64,000 nucleotides of DNA from JBBRVW01 sp038246545 (GCA_038246545.1 JBBRVW010000010.1:35854-99853), one strand, 5' to 3'; shown: positions 1 to 9,935, counted from the stretch's first letter. Translations and numbers: made by a program. The notes: generated by a model from the sequence alone, not told the origin.

Positions 1-121
1 CACGGGTCGGCCCCCCGACTGGCGCACCTGTAGGTGTGAGACCACACGGCGGACGTGCGCGAGTGGCCCGGCACGGACGTGCACGTGCCGTCGGCTTGCC
101 CTGTCCGCCCAGCGATGGTGC

Positions 122-3023
122 GTGAGCGCGGTGGTGGTGTCGGTGAGCATGCTCGGTGCGGGGTCGGACCCGGCCGGCTACTACCTGGCTCGGCAGGCGA
201 ACTGCCCGGCCGAGTACTACCTGGGTGCTGAGCCGGCCGGCCGGTGGCTCGGTGCCGGGGCCTCGGCGGCGGGTATGTCGGGGTCGGTGGACACTTCAGG
301 CGCCGCGGCGCTGCGCAGTCTTCTGGCCGGCCGCGGGGGTGACGGTGAGGTTCTGGTGGCGGAGGTGGTGCGCGTGGACCGGCGGGGCCGGTTGCCGGCC
401 CGACCACTGCTCGAAGCCGTCAACGCTCGCGCCACCACCCATTCGGTGACCGCGGCCGCGCTGTTCGGGCAGCCGCAGGAGCGGGCACTGTTCGCCGCCC
501 TCGAGACTCGAGCCGCAGGCAGCGGCCGGAGCAGGCCCGCGACGGTGTCACTAGAGCGGGCCGAGCAGCTCGCGACGGCGGTCGGGCTCGACGTCCACGG
601 CGTCTACCGGGCGTCCGATGGCACCGACCGGTACGCGGCCGCGGTGCGGTTCGCCGGCCGGCGGGTCGACGTCCGCCGTCCTGGGGTCGACGTCACCATC
701 TCCGCCCCCAAGTCAGTCAGCGTCCTGTTCGGCCTCGGCGACCAGGACACCTCTTCGGCGGCGGTGCGTGCCGCGCACCGGGCCGCCGTGAGCGAGGCCC
801 TGGCCTACCTGGAGTCGGTCGCCGGCCACGGGCTGCGCGGGCACCAGGGCGACGGCCAACGCGCCGCCCACATCGGCACCGACGGCTGGATCGTCGCGGC
901 GTTCGAGCACCGCACCTCCCGGGCCGGTGACCCGCAGCTGCACACCCACCTGGTGGTGCCGAACCTGCTGCACGGCGCGGACGGGAAGTGGACCGCGATC
1001 GACACCAAGGCCATCTACCGGCACGCCCTGACCGCCAGCTACCTCTACCACGCAGTTCTCCGCGGCGAGCTCACCCGACGGCTCGGAGTCGCCTGGACCG
1101 CCCCGATCAAAGGCATCGCCGAGATCGCCGGCATCCCCCAGGACCTGCTGGGCACGTTCTCCATCCGCCGCAAGCAGATCGAGACCGCGATTGACCGCCG
1201 CCGGCACGTCAGGACCGGACGCCGCGCAGGCCGCCTGCCTGGCCACCCGCCCCGCCAAGCCGGCCGCCGAACCGGAGCAGTCGCTGCGCGACCGGTGGGC
1301 CACCACCGCCCGCACCGCCGGACACCAGCCAGCCAAGGTGATCGCCGCCGTCCTGCGCGGTCACCGGGCGCCTGTCACGCCGTCGATGCGGCAGCTCGCA
1401 GCGCATCTGCTCGGCCCGTCCGGGCTGACCGCACAGGCCACCGGGTTCGACCGCCGCGACCTGCTGCAAGCCCTCTGTCAATGCCTCCCGCCCGGGACGG
1501 CGACCGACCGGGACGCTCTCGAGGCCATGGCCGACCAGGTCCTGGCCAGCCGAGAAGTCGTCCGGCTCGTCAGCCCGGTCGACGAGGCGCCCCGTTGGTC
1601 CACCACCGAGCTCCTCGCCGTCGAGCAGCACGCCCTGCGCACTGCGAGCCAACTGCAAGCCACCCCCGACCGGGAGACACCAGCCGACCAGGCCGCCGAG
1701 CCTTTGAGAAGGTCGCTGTCCGGGGAGCAGCAGGCCATGGTCCGGGCCTTGGCGGGCGCCGAGGGGCTGGCCGTGGTCGTCGGGCCGGCCGGCGCCGGCA
1801 AGACCGCCGCGCTGGCCGCAGCGGTGGGCCAGTGGACAGCGCAAGGCCGGGCCGTCACCGGCGCCGCGGTCGCCGCCGTCACCGCCCGCCGCCTCGAGCA
1901 CGCCACCGGCGTGCCCTCGACCTCGGTGGCCTGGCTGCTCCACTCCGTCCGGCGGATGGACCCGGCGACTCGCGGAGAGACAGGGTTGCCCCGCGGCGGT
2001 GTCCTGGTAGTAGACGAGGCCTCGATGGTCGACACCCGCACCCTGGCGATGCTGCTGCACCACACCCGCGAAGCCCAGGCAACGCTGGTGCTGGTCGGGG
2101 ACCCCGCCCAGCTCCCCGAGATCGGCGCCGGCGGCCTGTTCGCAGCCCTCACCCAGCACCCGGCCACGATCACCCTGACCGACAACCGGCGCCAGACCAA
2201 GGACTGGGAGCGCCGCGCCCTGTCCGACCTGCGGGCCGGGGACCCCGACGCTGCCGTCGCCGCCTACGCCGACCACCAACGCGTCCACACCGCACCACCC
2301 GACCAGCTCCCCGACCGGATCGTCGAGGACTACCTGCGACTCCGGGACGAGCCGATGGCCACCGACACGGCACGCGACAAGGCCGCCGAGCGGGTGGTGA
2401 TGCTCGCCGTTCGCCGCGGCGACGTCGCGAAGCTGAACGACACCGCACGCCGGAGACTCCTCGAGGACGGCCGCCTCGGACTCGACGCGGTCGTCGCCGG
2501 GCACGGCCACCTGGCGCGGGAATACCGGGCCGGCGACCGGGTCCTGGTCACCGCCAACGACCACCACCTCGGACTGCTCAACGGCACCCGCGGCACCGTC
2601 ACCGCCGTTGACCCCAGCACCCGCACAGTCACCCTGCGGGACGAGGACCGCCGACAGGTCACCGTCACCGCCGACTGGGCCGAGCGCCACCTCGACCACG
2701 GCTACGCCATGACCTGCCACAAAGCCCAAGGCGCCACCGTCGAGACCGCCCTGCTCTACGGCGCAGGCGCCCTCACCCGGGAAGCCGGCTACGTCGCCCT
2801 GTCCCGCGGCCGCACCGCCAACCACCTCTACGTCGCCGACGAATCCCCTGAGCGGGACCGCCTCAACGACATGGGCCACCTGGACCAGCTCGCCGTCCGC
2901 CTCTCCCAGCGACGCACCCAGACCCTCGCCACCCGTCAGCTGCCCCGCGGCCACCCCGACCGCTGGCAGACAGGCCGGCACGAGTACCCCGCCTCACCAC
3001 GAATCGAAGGGATCTCCCGATGA
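122..3023 (+). pseudogene. MobF-type conjugative relaxase-helicase (TraA/TrwC-like), frameshifted
   Basis: This gene would nick and unwind the DNA of a mobile element for conjugal transfer. The first reading frame (GTG at 122 to about 1195) encodes a TrwC-type relaxase domain: paired tyrosines near residue 20 (AGYYLAR) and the metal-binding histidines FEH ... QLHTH near residues 261-275. The second frame (about 1205-3023) continues with GTSGPDAAQ, a Walker A GPAGAGKT, a Walker B VVDEASM and a RecD-like C-terminus (TCHKAQGATV, YVALSRG). One extra base in the GCC run at about 1193-1204 separates the frames; removing it gives a smooth DRRGTSGPDAAQ junction. The joined product would be about 966 aa. 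Its end overlaps the excisionase-like gene by 4 bp. It is either a decayed gene or a sequencing error. Confidence 0.85.
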
Positions 3024-3319
3024 GCAGTCACCCGATCGAGACGCGCACGACTCGGGGTCTGCAGACGGTTCGTGGCTCATCGGCTGGAGTCGCGGCCGAC
3101 CCGCTGGCCGGTCTGCCACCGGTGATCGACCTGATGGACGCGGCCGGGCTGCTCGGACTCGGCCGCACCACGGCGTACAAGCTTGTGCGGACCGGGCAAT
3201 GGCCGACGCCGATCATCAGGATCGGTCGGCTTATCAGGGTGCCGACCGCGCCGCTGGTCGATCTGCTGACCGGCTCACCGTCGGCGAGATTGCCGTTGAC
3301 GATCGCGCAGGGCGAGTGA
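3020..3319 (+). CDS. Excisionase-like helix-turn-helix DNA-binding protein
   Basis: This is a small (99 aa) protein with a MerR/excisionase-type winged helix at about residues 35-85 (VIDLMDAAGLLGLGRTTAYK, then IIRIGRLIRVPTAPLVDLL). Proteins of this kind bend attachment-site DNA and steer an integrase toward excision, or act as small regulators. The ATG overlaps the relaxase stop (ATGA), so the two are probably co-translated. In actinobacterial integrative elements such a gene is normally followed by a tyrosine integrase; here no intact integrase follows before the tRNA gene. The N-terminal 30 residues look disordered and the start could lie further downstream. Confidence 0.75.
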   Translation: MSSHPIETRTTRGLQTVRGSSAGVAADPLAGLPPVIDLMDAAGLLGLGRTTAYKLVRTGQWPTPIIRIGRLIRVPTAPLVDLLTGSPSARLPLTIAQGE

Positions 3320-3368
3320 AGGCGATCGCGGATCCGCGCCCGATGTAGGACTGCACCTCGACTGCTGA

Positions 3369-3539
3369 CCCGCAAACGCCCGCGGTGGGCGGAGTCCCTT
3401 GCCCGACAAGGCTTGTGACGTGGTCTCGGCTGATGACACGGAGGGTCGCCTCGTGTCACTCTTGCCCACGCAGTCTGTGGTCAAAGTGTGGTCAAGATCG
3501 CGAGAGTGGGTCCGGAGATGCAGAAGCCCAAGCCGTTGA
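3369..3539 (+). pseudogene. Possible 3' remnant of an element integrase (tentative)
   Basis: Between the excisionase-like stop and the tRNA-Arg lie 236 bp without an intact gene. The third frame is open from 3369 to a TGA at 3537-3539 (about 56 codons) but has no convincing start or ribosome site. Its tail reads SVVKVWSRSREW, which resembles how I remember C-termini of tyrosine integrases of tRNA-integrated actinobacterial elements. The position, last open frame before the tRNA 3' end, is where such an integrase would finish. I cannot see any catalytic R-H-R-Y motif, so this is only a suggestion of a deleted integrase. Confidence 0.22.
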
Positions 3540-3550
3540 CCTGGGCTTTT
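3524..3550 (-). terminator. Hairpin downstream of tRNA-Arg
   Basis: AAGCCCA (3524-3530) pairs with TGGGCTT (3542-3548). Read on the minus strand it lies 6 nt beyond the tRNA 3' end, where a tRNA terminator is expected. Read on the plus strand it is followed by a short T run, so it could also stop transcription leaving the mobile element. Confidence 0.5.
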
Positions 3551-3555
3551 GCGGG

Positions 3556-3627
3556 TGCCCCCGGCAGGATTCGAACCTGCGCCACCGCCTCCGGAGGGCG
3601 GTGCTCTATCCCCTGAGCTACGGGGGC
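3556..3627 (-). tRNA. tRNA-Arg (anticodon CCG)
   Basis: On the minus strand a full cloverleaf can be folded: acceptor GCCCCCG/CGGGGGC, D arm AGCTCAGGGGATAGAGCA, anticodon loop CTCCGGA giving anticodon CCG (reads CGG), and T arm with GGTTCGAATCC. The 3' end is followed by ACCC, so CCA is not fully encoded. The 3' end faces the mobile-element genes at 122-3319, making this tRNA the likely integration target and this edge an attachment site. A TAACCT at 3642-3647 (minus strand) may be its -10 element. Confidence 0.95.
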
Positions 3628-3699
3628 TCGGGCAAGCACCGAGGTTATCAGTCTGCCAAGTCCGTCTCGCCACGCGTCCGCCGCGGTTAGCCTCCGCTG

Positions 3700-4128
3700 G
3701 TGAGCGAGGACACGAGGGGCCACCTGGCCCGCGCCGACCCGGACCTGACCCCGCGTCCGCGCGTCCTGGTGGTCGACGACAGCGATGTCATCCGTACCCT
3801 CATCACGGTGAACCTCGAGCTCGAGGGCTTCGAGGTCGTGCAGGCCGTCGACGGGCAGGACGCGCTGGAGAAGGTCCTCGACGTGCGTCCCGCCGTGATG
3901 ACCATCGATGTCAGGATGCCGCGCCTGGACGGGTTCGACACGGTCGAGCGGCTGCGGGCCGACCCCCGCACCCACGACCTGAAGATCGCCATGGTCACCG
4001 CTTGCGCCCAGGAGGACGACCTCCGCCGCGGCGACGAGGTCGGTGTCGACGCCTACCTCACGAAGCCGTTCGATCCCACCACCCTGGTGCGCACCGTCCG
4101 CGACCTCGCGGAGCCCCCCACCGGCTGA
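3700..4128 (+). CDS. Single-domain response regulator (CheY-like receiver)
   Basis: The 142-aa protein is one receiver domain with no output domain. It has an acidic pair (VVDDSD, about residues 24-29), the phosphoacceptor aspartate in TIDVRMP and the conserved lysine in LTKPFDP. Such stand-alone receivers relay phosphate or act by protein-protein contact. No histidine kinase is adjacent, so its partner is unknown. TAGCCT at 3688-3693 ends 6 nt before the GTG and there is no Shine-Dalgarno sequence, which suggests a leaderless transcript and supports this start. Confidence 0.9.
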   Translation: MSEDTRGHLARADPDLTPRPRVLVVDDSDVIRTLITVNLELEGFEVVQAVDGQDALEKVLDVRPAVMTIDVRMPRLDGFDTVERLRADPRTHDLKIAMVTACAQEDDLRRGDEVGVDAYLTKPFDPTTLVRTVRDLAEPPTG

Positions 4129-4185
4129 CACGGGCGGGAGATACGGCGGCGCCTGCCAGGGGACACGCTCGGTAGCCTGACCGTC

Positions 4186-5838
4186 GTGACCCCCGCCGAG
4201 CTCTCCACCGCCGTCCGGGCTGCCGTGCAGGCAGCCGTCGACGCGGGCGACCTGGTCGTCCCCGTCCCGGCCGAGGTGAAGGTCGAGCGACCCAAGGTCA
4301 GGGAGCACGGCGACTACGCCACCTCGGTCGCGCTGCAGCTGGCCAAGCCCGCGGGGCGGCCGCCGCGGGAGGTCGCGGAGCTGCTCGCCGACCGGCTGCG
4401 TACGGCCGACGGCGTCGCGCAGGTCGGCGTCGCCGGACCGGGCTTCCTCAACATCACCCTCGACGCTGCGGCGCAGGGGGAGCTCGCCCGCACGATCGTG
4501 ACGGCGGGTGCGGCCTACGGCACGGGCGACGCCATGGCCGGCGAGAAGGTCAACCTCGAGTTCGTCTCGGCCAACCCCACCGGGCCGATCCACCTCGGCG
4601 GCGTCCGCTGGGCCGCTGTCGGCGACGCCCTCGGCCGGATCCTGTCCGCGCAGGGCGCCGACGTCACCCGCGAGTACTACTTCAACGACCACGGCGCGCA
4701 GATCGACCGGTACGCCCGATCGCTGCTGGCCGCGGCCGAGGGCCGGCCGGCGCCCGAGGACGGCTATGGCGGCGCCTACATCGGCGAGATCGCCGAGATC
4801 GTGATGGCCCAGAACCCCGGCGTCCTCGACCTCCCCGACGACGAGGCGCAGGAGGTCTTCCGGCGCGACGGCGTGCAGCTCATGTTCGACGAGATCAAGA
4901 AGTCGATGCACGAGTTCCACACCGACTTCGACGTCTACTTCCACGAGAACTCGCTGCACGAGTCCGGTGCCGCGGAGCGGGCCATCGCCCGGCTGCGCGA
5001 GCTGGGGGTCATGTACGAGAAGGACGGCGCGCTCTGGCTGCGCACCACCGACTACGGCGACGACAAGGACCGCGTCGTCGTCAAGAGCGACGGCAAGCCG
5101 GCGTACATCAGCGGCGACCTCGCCTACTACCTCGACAAGCGCGAGCGTGGCTTCGACCGCTGCATCATCATGCTCGGTGCCGACCACCACGGGTACGTCG
5201 CGCGGCTGATGGCGATGTGCGCCAGCTTCGGCGACAAGCCGGGGGAGAACCTCGAGGTCCTCATCGGGCAGATGGTCAACCTGGTCCAGGACGGTGAGCC
5301 GCTGCGGATGAGCAAGCGGGCGGGCACCGTCATCGCCATCGACGATCTCGTCGACGCCGTAGGTGTCGACGCCGGCCGTTACGCGCTGGTACGCGCCAGC
5401 TCCGACTCGACCCTCGACGTGGACCTCGACCTGCTCGCCAAGAGCAGCAACGAGAATCCGGTGTTCTACGTGCAGTACGCGCACGCCCGGGTGGCCAGCC
5501 TGCTGCGCAAGGCGGCCGAGCTCGGCCTCGACAGGGGCGACCTCAAGCCCGAGCTGCTGTCGCACGAACGCGAGGGTGCACTGCTCGGCGCGCTCGGCGA
5601 GTACCCGCGGGTGGTGGCGTCGGGAGCCGAGCTGCGCGAGCCGCACCGCGTGGCGCGCTACCTCGAGGAGCTGGCCGGCACCTACCACCGGTTCTACGAC
5701 GCCTGCCGGGTGCTGCCGCGTGGCGACGAGGAGCCCACCGACGTGCACCGCGCACGACTGTGGCTGGTCGAGGCCACCCGCACGGTGCTGGCCAACGGCC
5801 TCGCGCTGCTCGGCGTCACCGCACCGGAGCGGATGTAG
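4186..5838 (+). CDS. argS: Arginyl-tRNA synthetase
   Basis: This class I synthetase (550 aa, normal length) charges tRNA-Arg with arginine. It shows the HIGH-type motif in SANPTGPIHLGG (about residues 128-139), the Arg-tRNA-synthetase-specific YYFNDHGAQID, and the KMSK-like LRMSKRAGTVI near residue 375, followed by a DALR anticodon-binding domain. TAGCCT at 4173-4178 lies 7 nt before the GTG, so the mRNA is probably leaderless. A tRNA-Arg gene lies 0.6 kb upstream on the other strand. A palindromic repeat follows the stop codon. Confidence 0.97.
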   Translation: MTPAELSTAVRAAVQAAVDAGDLVVPVPAEVKVERPKVREHGDYATSVALQLAKPAGRPPREVAELLADRLRTADGVAQVGVAGPGFLNITLDAAAQGELARTIVTAGAAYGTGDAMAGEKVNLEFVSANPTGPIHLGGVRWAAVGDALGRILSAQGADVTREYYFNDHGAQIDRYARSLLAAAEGRPAPEDGYGGAYIGEIAEIVMAQNPGVLDLPDDEAQEVFRRDGVQLMFDEIKKSMHEFHTDFDVYFHENSLHESGAAERAIARLRELGVMYEKDGALWLRTTDYGDDKDRVVVKSDGKPAYISGDLAYYLDKRERGFDRCIIMLGADHHGYVARLMAMCASFGDKPGENLEVLIGQMVNLVQDGEPLRMSKRAGTVIAIDDLVDAVGVDAGRYALVRASSDSTLDVDLDLLAKSSNENPVFYVQYAHARVASLLRKAAELGLDRGDLKPELLSHEREGALLGALGEYPRVVASGAELREPHRVARYLEELAGTYHRFYDACRVLPRGDEEPTDVHRARLWLVEATRTVLANGLALLGVTAPERM

Positions 5839-5844
5839 CGCCGA

Positions 5845-5906
5845 GAAGATCCTTTGTGCGCCGACACACCGCGCCGACGGCGTGTCCGGTGTGTCGCCGC
5901 ACATTC
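5845..5906 (+). repeat. 62-bp palindromic interspersed repeat, copy 1
   Basis: It begins GAAGATCCTTTGTGCGCCGA and ends GCACATTC; a second copy of identical length lies at 33372-33433. The first 27 bp are identical in both copies. The arms TGTGCGCCGACACACCG and CGGTGTGTCGCCGCACA match at 16 of 17 positions, so the transcript would form a long hairpin. It lies 6 bp after the argS stop. It could be a terminator or a small REP-like mobile repeat; no protein is encoded. Confidence 0.75.
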
Positions 5907-5986
5907 GGGGCGGCCGGCGAGAGCCCGCTCGTCCCGGCAACCGGATCAGGTTCCGCGCCGCCGCCGTCCGTCCCTAGGCTGGCGGC

Positions 5987-7369
5987 GTGCGCGTCCACCC
6001 TGCGGGTCCCAGGTCCGGTGAGCTCGCCCACGAGGGACTGCACGGCGGGCCTCCGGACGACCTTGGCGCGCTCGACCCGGTGGTGTGGCCGCTCGGCATG
6101 ACCCGCGACGCCGCCGGCCACCTCGCTCTCCGCGGGCACGACGTCCGGGAGCTGGTCGCCGAGCACGGCAGCCCGGCGTTCCTCATGGACGAGGCCGACC
6201 TGCGCCGGCGTTGCCGCGACTACCGCGAGGCGTTCGGTGGCGCGATGGTCTTCTACGCCGCCAAGGCGTTCCTCAGCACGACGGTCGCCCGCTGGGTCGA
6301 GGAGGAAGGGCTCGGGCTCGACGTGTGCACCGGCGGCGAGCTCGCGGTCGCACTCCGCGCCGGCTTCCCGGGCGACCGGCTGCTGTTGCACGGCAACAAC
6401 AAGTCGGTGGCCGAGCTCACCGCGGCCCTCGACGCGGGTGTCGGCCGTGTCGTCGTCGACTCGCTGGTCGAGATCGACCGGCTGAGCCGGCTCTGCGCCG
6501 AGCGCGGCACGACCCAGCGGGTGCTGGTGCGCGCCACCGTCGGCGTCGAGGCGCACACCCACGAGTTCATCGCGACCGCGCACGAGGACCAGAAGTTCGG
6601 CTTCTCGCTGGCCGGCGGCGACGCCCTCGAAGCGGTGCGCCGGGTGATCGACGCCCCGGGGCTGGAGCTGGTCGGGCTGCACTCGCACATCGGCTCGCAG
6701 ATCTTCGACTCCGGCGGCTTCGAGGTCGCCGCGCACCGCGTCGTCGCCCTGTTGGCCGAGGTCCGGGACGTCTTCGGCGCCGAGCTGCCCGAGCTCAACC
6801 TCGGTGGCGGCCTCGGCATCGCCTACACCAGCAGCGACGACCCGACCGACGTCGTCGAGATGGGCCGATCGCTGCGCACCATCGTCGAGCGCGAGTGCGA
6901 GGGCCGGCGGCTCGCCGTCCCGGCGCTGGCGATCGAGCCCGGCCGCGGCATCGTCGGCCCGGGGACGGTGACGGTGTACGAGGTGGGCACCGTGAAACCC
7001 GTCGAGGGGGTGCGCACGTTCGTCTCCGTCGACGGCGGCATGAGCGACAACATCCGCACTGCGCTGTACGACGCCGACTACACCGTCGTCCTGGCGAACC
7101 GCACCTCCGCCGCGGCGCCGATGCTGGCGCGGGTGGTCGGCAAGCACTGCGAGAGCGGCGACGTCGTCGTCAAGGACGCCTGGCTACCCGCCGACGTCGA
7201 GCCCGGCGACCTGCTCGCGGTGGCCGCCACCGGGGCGTACTGCCGGTCGATGGCCTCGACGTACAACCACGTCCCGCGGCCGCCCGTCGTCGCCGTGGAC
7301 GAGCTGGGCAGCCGGGTGCTCCTGCGCCGCGAGACGGTCGACGACCTGCTCTCGCTCGACGTCGGCTGA
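5987..7369 (+). CDS. lysA: Diaminopimelate decarboxylase
   Basis: This PLP enzyme converts meso-diaminopimelate to L-lysine, the last step of lysine synthesis. The 460-aa protein has the PLP-lysine motif FYAAKA (about residues 86-91), HSHIGSQ near 231, the phosphate-binding EPGRGIVGPG near 317, and CESGD near 387, whose Cys and Asp serve the partner subunit active site. TAGGCT at 5975-5980 ends 6 nt before the GTG start, so the mRNA is probably leaderless. It begins the lysA-hom-thrC-thrB aspartate-family group, although the 199 bp before hom allow separate transcription. Confidence 0.97.
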   Translation: MRVHPAGPRSGELAHEGLHGGPPDDLGALDPVVWPLGMTRDAAGHLALRGHDVRELVAEHGSPAFLMDEADLRRRCRDYREAFGGAMVFYAAKAFLSTTVARWVEEEGLGLDVCTGGELAVALRAGFPGDRLLLHGNNKSVAELTAALDAGVGRVVVDSLVEIDRLSRLCAERGTTQRVLVRATVGVEAHTHEFIATAHEDQKFGFSLAGGDALEAVRRVIDAPGLELVGLHSHIGSQIFDSGGFEVAAHRVVALLAEVRDVFGAELPELNLGGGLGIAYTSSDDPTDVVEMGRSLRTIVERECEGRRLAVPALAIEPGRGIVGPGTVTVYEVGTVKPVEGVRTFVSVDGGMSDNIRTALYDADYTVVLANRTSAAAPMLARVVGKHCESGDVVVKDAWLPADVEPGDLLAVAATGAYCRSMASTYNHVPRPPVVAVDELGSRVLLRRETVDDLLSLDVG

Positions 7370-7568
7370 GGTCCGCCGCCGGCCAAGGGGAGATCGTTTG
7401 CGAGTTGCGCGACGACGCGTCGGCAGAGACCCGGGCGTGTTGTCGCCGAACGACGCGAACGAGAAGACCCCAGGACGGCGGGTGGCCGCGGAGGCGGGTC
7501 CTGGGGGCGAGGGGACCGGATAGCGGTCGGTGCCGGTGCGCGGCGGGACCGTCTGACAGGCTGGACCC

Positions 7569-8864
7569 ATGGGACAGGCGCTGCGCGTCGCGCTGCTCGG
7601 GTGCGGCACCGTCGGCAGCGAGGTCGCGAGGCTGCTCACCTCGCACGCCGACGACCTGGCCGCGCGGGTGGGCCGGCCGCTCGAGCTGGCCGGCATCGCC
7701 GTCCGACGCACCGCACGCGACCGCGGCCACCTGGCTGTCGACCCCGGCCTGTTCACCACCGACGCGGAGGCGCTGGTCCGCCGTGACGACGTCGACATCG
7801 TCGTCGAGGTGATCGGCGGCATCGAGCCGGCCCGCACGCTGATCCTCGCCGCGCTCGAGTCCGGCTCGTCGGTCGTGAGCGCCAACAAGGCGCTGCTCGC
7901 CGAGGACGGTGCGACGTTGTTCGAGGCGGCCGAGAAGCACGGCGCCGACCTCTACTACGAGGCGGCCGTCGCCGGGGCCATCCCGCTGCTGCGGCCGCTG
8001 CGCGAGTCCCTGGCCGGCGACCGGGTCAGCCGGGTGCTGGGCATCGTCAACGGCACCACCAACTACATCCTCACGCGCATGACCGAGAGCGGCGCCAGCT
8101 TCACCGACGCCCTCGAGGAGGCCCAGTCGCTGGGGTACGCCGAGGCCGACCCGACCGCCGACGTCGAGGCGTTCGACGCTGCGGCCAAGGCCGCCATCCT
8201 CGCGGCGCTCGCGTTCCACACCCGGGTCACCGCGGCCGACGTGCACCGGGAGGGCATGACCGAGGTGACCAGCGCCGATGTCGCCAGCGCGAAGGCGATG
8301 GGCTGCGTGGTCAAGCTGCTCGCCATCGCCGAGCTGTCGGCCGACGGCACGAGCGTCGGCGTCCGCGCGCACCCCGCGATGATCCCCACGAGCCACCCGC
8401 TGGCCTCGGTGCGCGAGGCGTTCAACGCGGTCTTCGTCGAGTGCGAGGCGGCCGGCGAGCTGATGTTCTACGGCCGCGGCGCCGGTGGGTCGCCGACCGC
8501 GAGCGCGGTGCTCGGCGACATCGTCGCGGTCGCGCGGCACAAGGTCTCCGGCGGTCGCGGTCCCGGCGAGTCGTCCTACGCCGACCTCCGGCTGCGACCC
8601 ATGGGCGAGACCGTCACGCGCTACCACGTGAGCCTCGACGTCGCCGACCGCTCCGGCGTCCTCGCGCAGGTGGCGACCGCGTTCGCCGAGCACGGGGTCT
8701 CGATCGAGACCGTCCGGCAGGAGAAGCACGGCGAGGACGACGCCGTCCTGGTGATCGTCACCCACCAGGCCACCGACGCCGCGCTCTCGGCCACGGTCGA
8801 GGTCCTGCGCGACCTCGACGTCGTGCGCCGGGTGCTCAGCGTGATGCGGGTCGAGGGCGGCTGA
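7569..8864 (+). CDS. hom: Homoserine dehydrogenase
   Basis: It reduces aspartate semialdehyde to homoserine, the branch point to threonine and methionine. The 431-aa protein has an NAD(P)-binding LLGCGTVGSEV at the N-terminus, the catalytic segment around IVNGTTNYIL, and a C-terminal ACT domain (YHVSLDVADRSGVLAQ, from about residue 354), the usual site of threonine feedback. Its TGA overlaps the thrC ATG. CAGGCT at 7557-7562 ends 6 nt before the ATG and may be a weak leaderless -10. The 199 bp upstream hold no other clear feature. Confidence 0.97.
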   Translation: MGQALRVALLGCGTVGSEVARLLTSHADDLAARVGRPLELAGIAVRRTARDRGHLAVDPGLFTTDAEALVRRDDVDIVVEVIGGIEPARTLILAALESGSSVVSANKALLAEDGATLFEAAEKHGADLYYEAAVAGAIPLLRPLRESLAGDRVSRVLGIVNGTTNYILTRMTESGASFTDALEEAQSLGYAEADPTADVEAFDAAAKAAILAALAFHTRVTAADVHREGMTEVTSADVASAKAMGCVVKLLAIAELSADGTSVGVRAHPAMIPTSHPLASVREAFNAVFVECEAAGELMFYGRGAGGSPTASAVLGDIVAVARHKVSGGRGPGESSYADLRLRPMGETVTRYHVSLDVADRSGVLAQVATAFAEHGVSIETVRQEKHGEDDAVLVIVTHQATDAALSATVEVLRDLDVVRRVLSVMRVEGG

Positions 8865-9928
8865 TGGCGCACACCTGGCGCGGCGTCATCGCCGAGTACG
8901 CCGGCCGCCTGCCGGTCACCGCGGCCACCCCCGTCATCAGCCTCGGTGAGGGCGGGACGCCGCTGGTCCGCGCGCACCACCTGTCCGCGCTGACCGGGTG
9001 CGACGTGCACCTCAAGGTCGAGGGCGCCAACCCCACCGGGTCGTTCAAGGACCGCGGCATGACCGTGGCCATCTCCAAGGCCGTCGAGGAGGGCGCTACT
9101 GCCGTCATCTGCGCCTCCACCGGCAACACCAGCGCGTCGGCGGCGGCCTACGCCGGCAAGGCCGGCATCGACTGCGTGGTGCTCGTGCCGCACGGCCGGA
9201 TCGCCGCGGGCAAGCTGGCGCAGGCCCTCGTCCACGGATCGCGGCTGCTGCAGGTCGAGGGCGGCTTCGACGACTGCCTGCGGCTGGCCCGCGGGCTCGC
9301 CGACGAGCTGCCGGTGTCGCTGGTCAACTCCGTCAACGACCACCGGATCGAGGGTCAGAAGTCGGCCGCCTTCGAGGTCGTCGATGCGCTCGGTCGGGCT
9401 CCTGACATCCACTGCCTGCCGGTCGGCAACGCCGGCAACATCACGGCGTACTGGCGCGGCTACGTCGAGTACGCCACCGACGGTCTGTGCGGCCGACCGC
9501 GGATGTGGGGCTTCCAGGCCGAGGGCGCGGCTCCGATCGTGCGGGGCGAGCGGGTCGCGAACCCGGAGACCGTCGCCACCGCGATCCGCATCGGCGACCC
9601 CGCCTCCTGGGCCGGAGCCGTCGCCGCGCGGGACGAGTCCGGAGGCCGGATCGACGCCGTGAGCGACCGCGCGATCCTCGACGCGCAGCGCCTGCTCTCC
9701 GTCCGCGAGGGCGTCTTCGTCGAGCCGGCGAGCGCCGCATCGGTCGCCGGCCTGCTGCAGTGCCACGAGCAGGGCCTGCTCGACCCCGGCCAGCAGGTGG
9801 TGTGCACCGTCACCGGCAACGGGCTCAAGGACACCGAGACCGCGTTGCGCGAGATCAGCATCGACACCACCACGGTCCCTGCCGACGTGCGCACCGCCGC
9901 CGGCGCGCTCGGCCTGCTCCGGGCATGA
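8864..9928 (+). CDS. thrC: Threonine synthase
   Basis: This PLP enzyme converts O-phosphohomoserine to threonine. The ATG at 8864 overlaps the hom stop and gives a 354-aa protein; an upstream extension of the frame is antiquated read-through inside hom. The PLP-binding lysine lies in NPTGSFKDRGM (about residues 54-64), with ASTGNTSASAAAYAG and the glycine-rich PVGNAGNITAYW typical of the short actinobacterial type. thrB follows after 7 bp, so hom-thrC-thrB form one operon. Confidence 0.97.
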   Translation: MAHTWRGVIAEYAGRLPVTAATPVISLGEGGTPLVRAHHLSALTGCDVHLKVEGANPTGSFKDRGMTVAISKAVEEGATAVICASTGNTSASAAAYAGKAGIDCVVLVPHGRIAAGKLAQALVHGSRLLQVEGGFDDCLRLARGLADELPVSLVNSVNDHRIEGQKSAAFEVVDALGRAPDIHCLPVGNAGNITAYWRGYVEYATDGLCGRPRMWGFQAEGAAPIVRGERVANPETVATAIRIGDPASWAGAVAARDESGGRIDAVSDRAILDAQRLLSVREGVFVEPASAASVAGLLQCHEQGLLDPGQQVVCTVTGNGLKDTETALREISIDTTTVPADVRTAAGALGLLRA

Positions 9929-9935
9929 GCACCGC

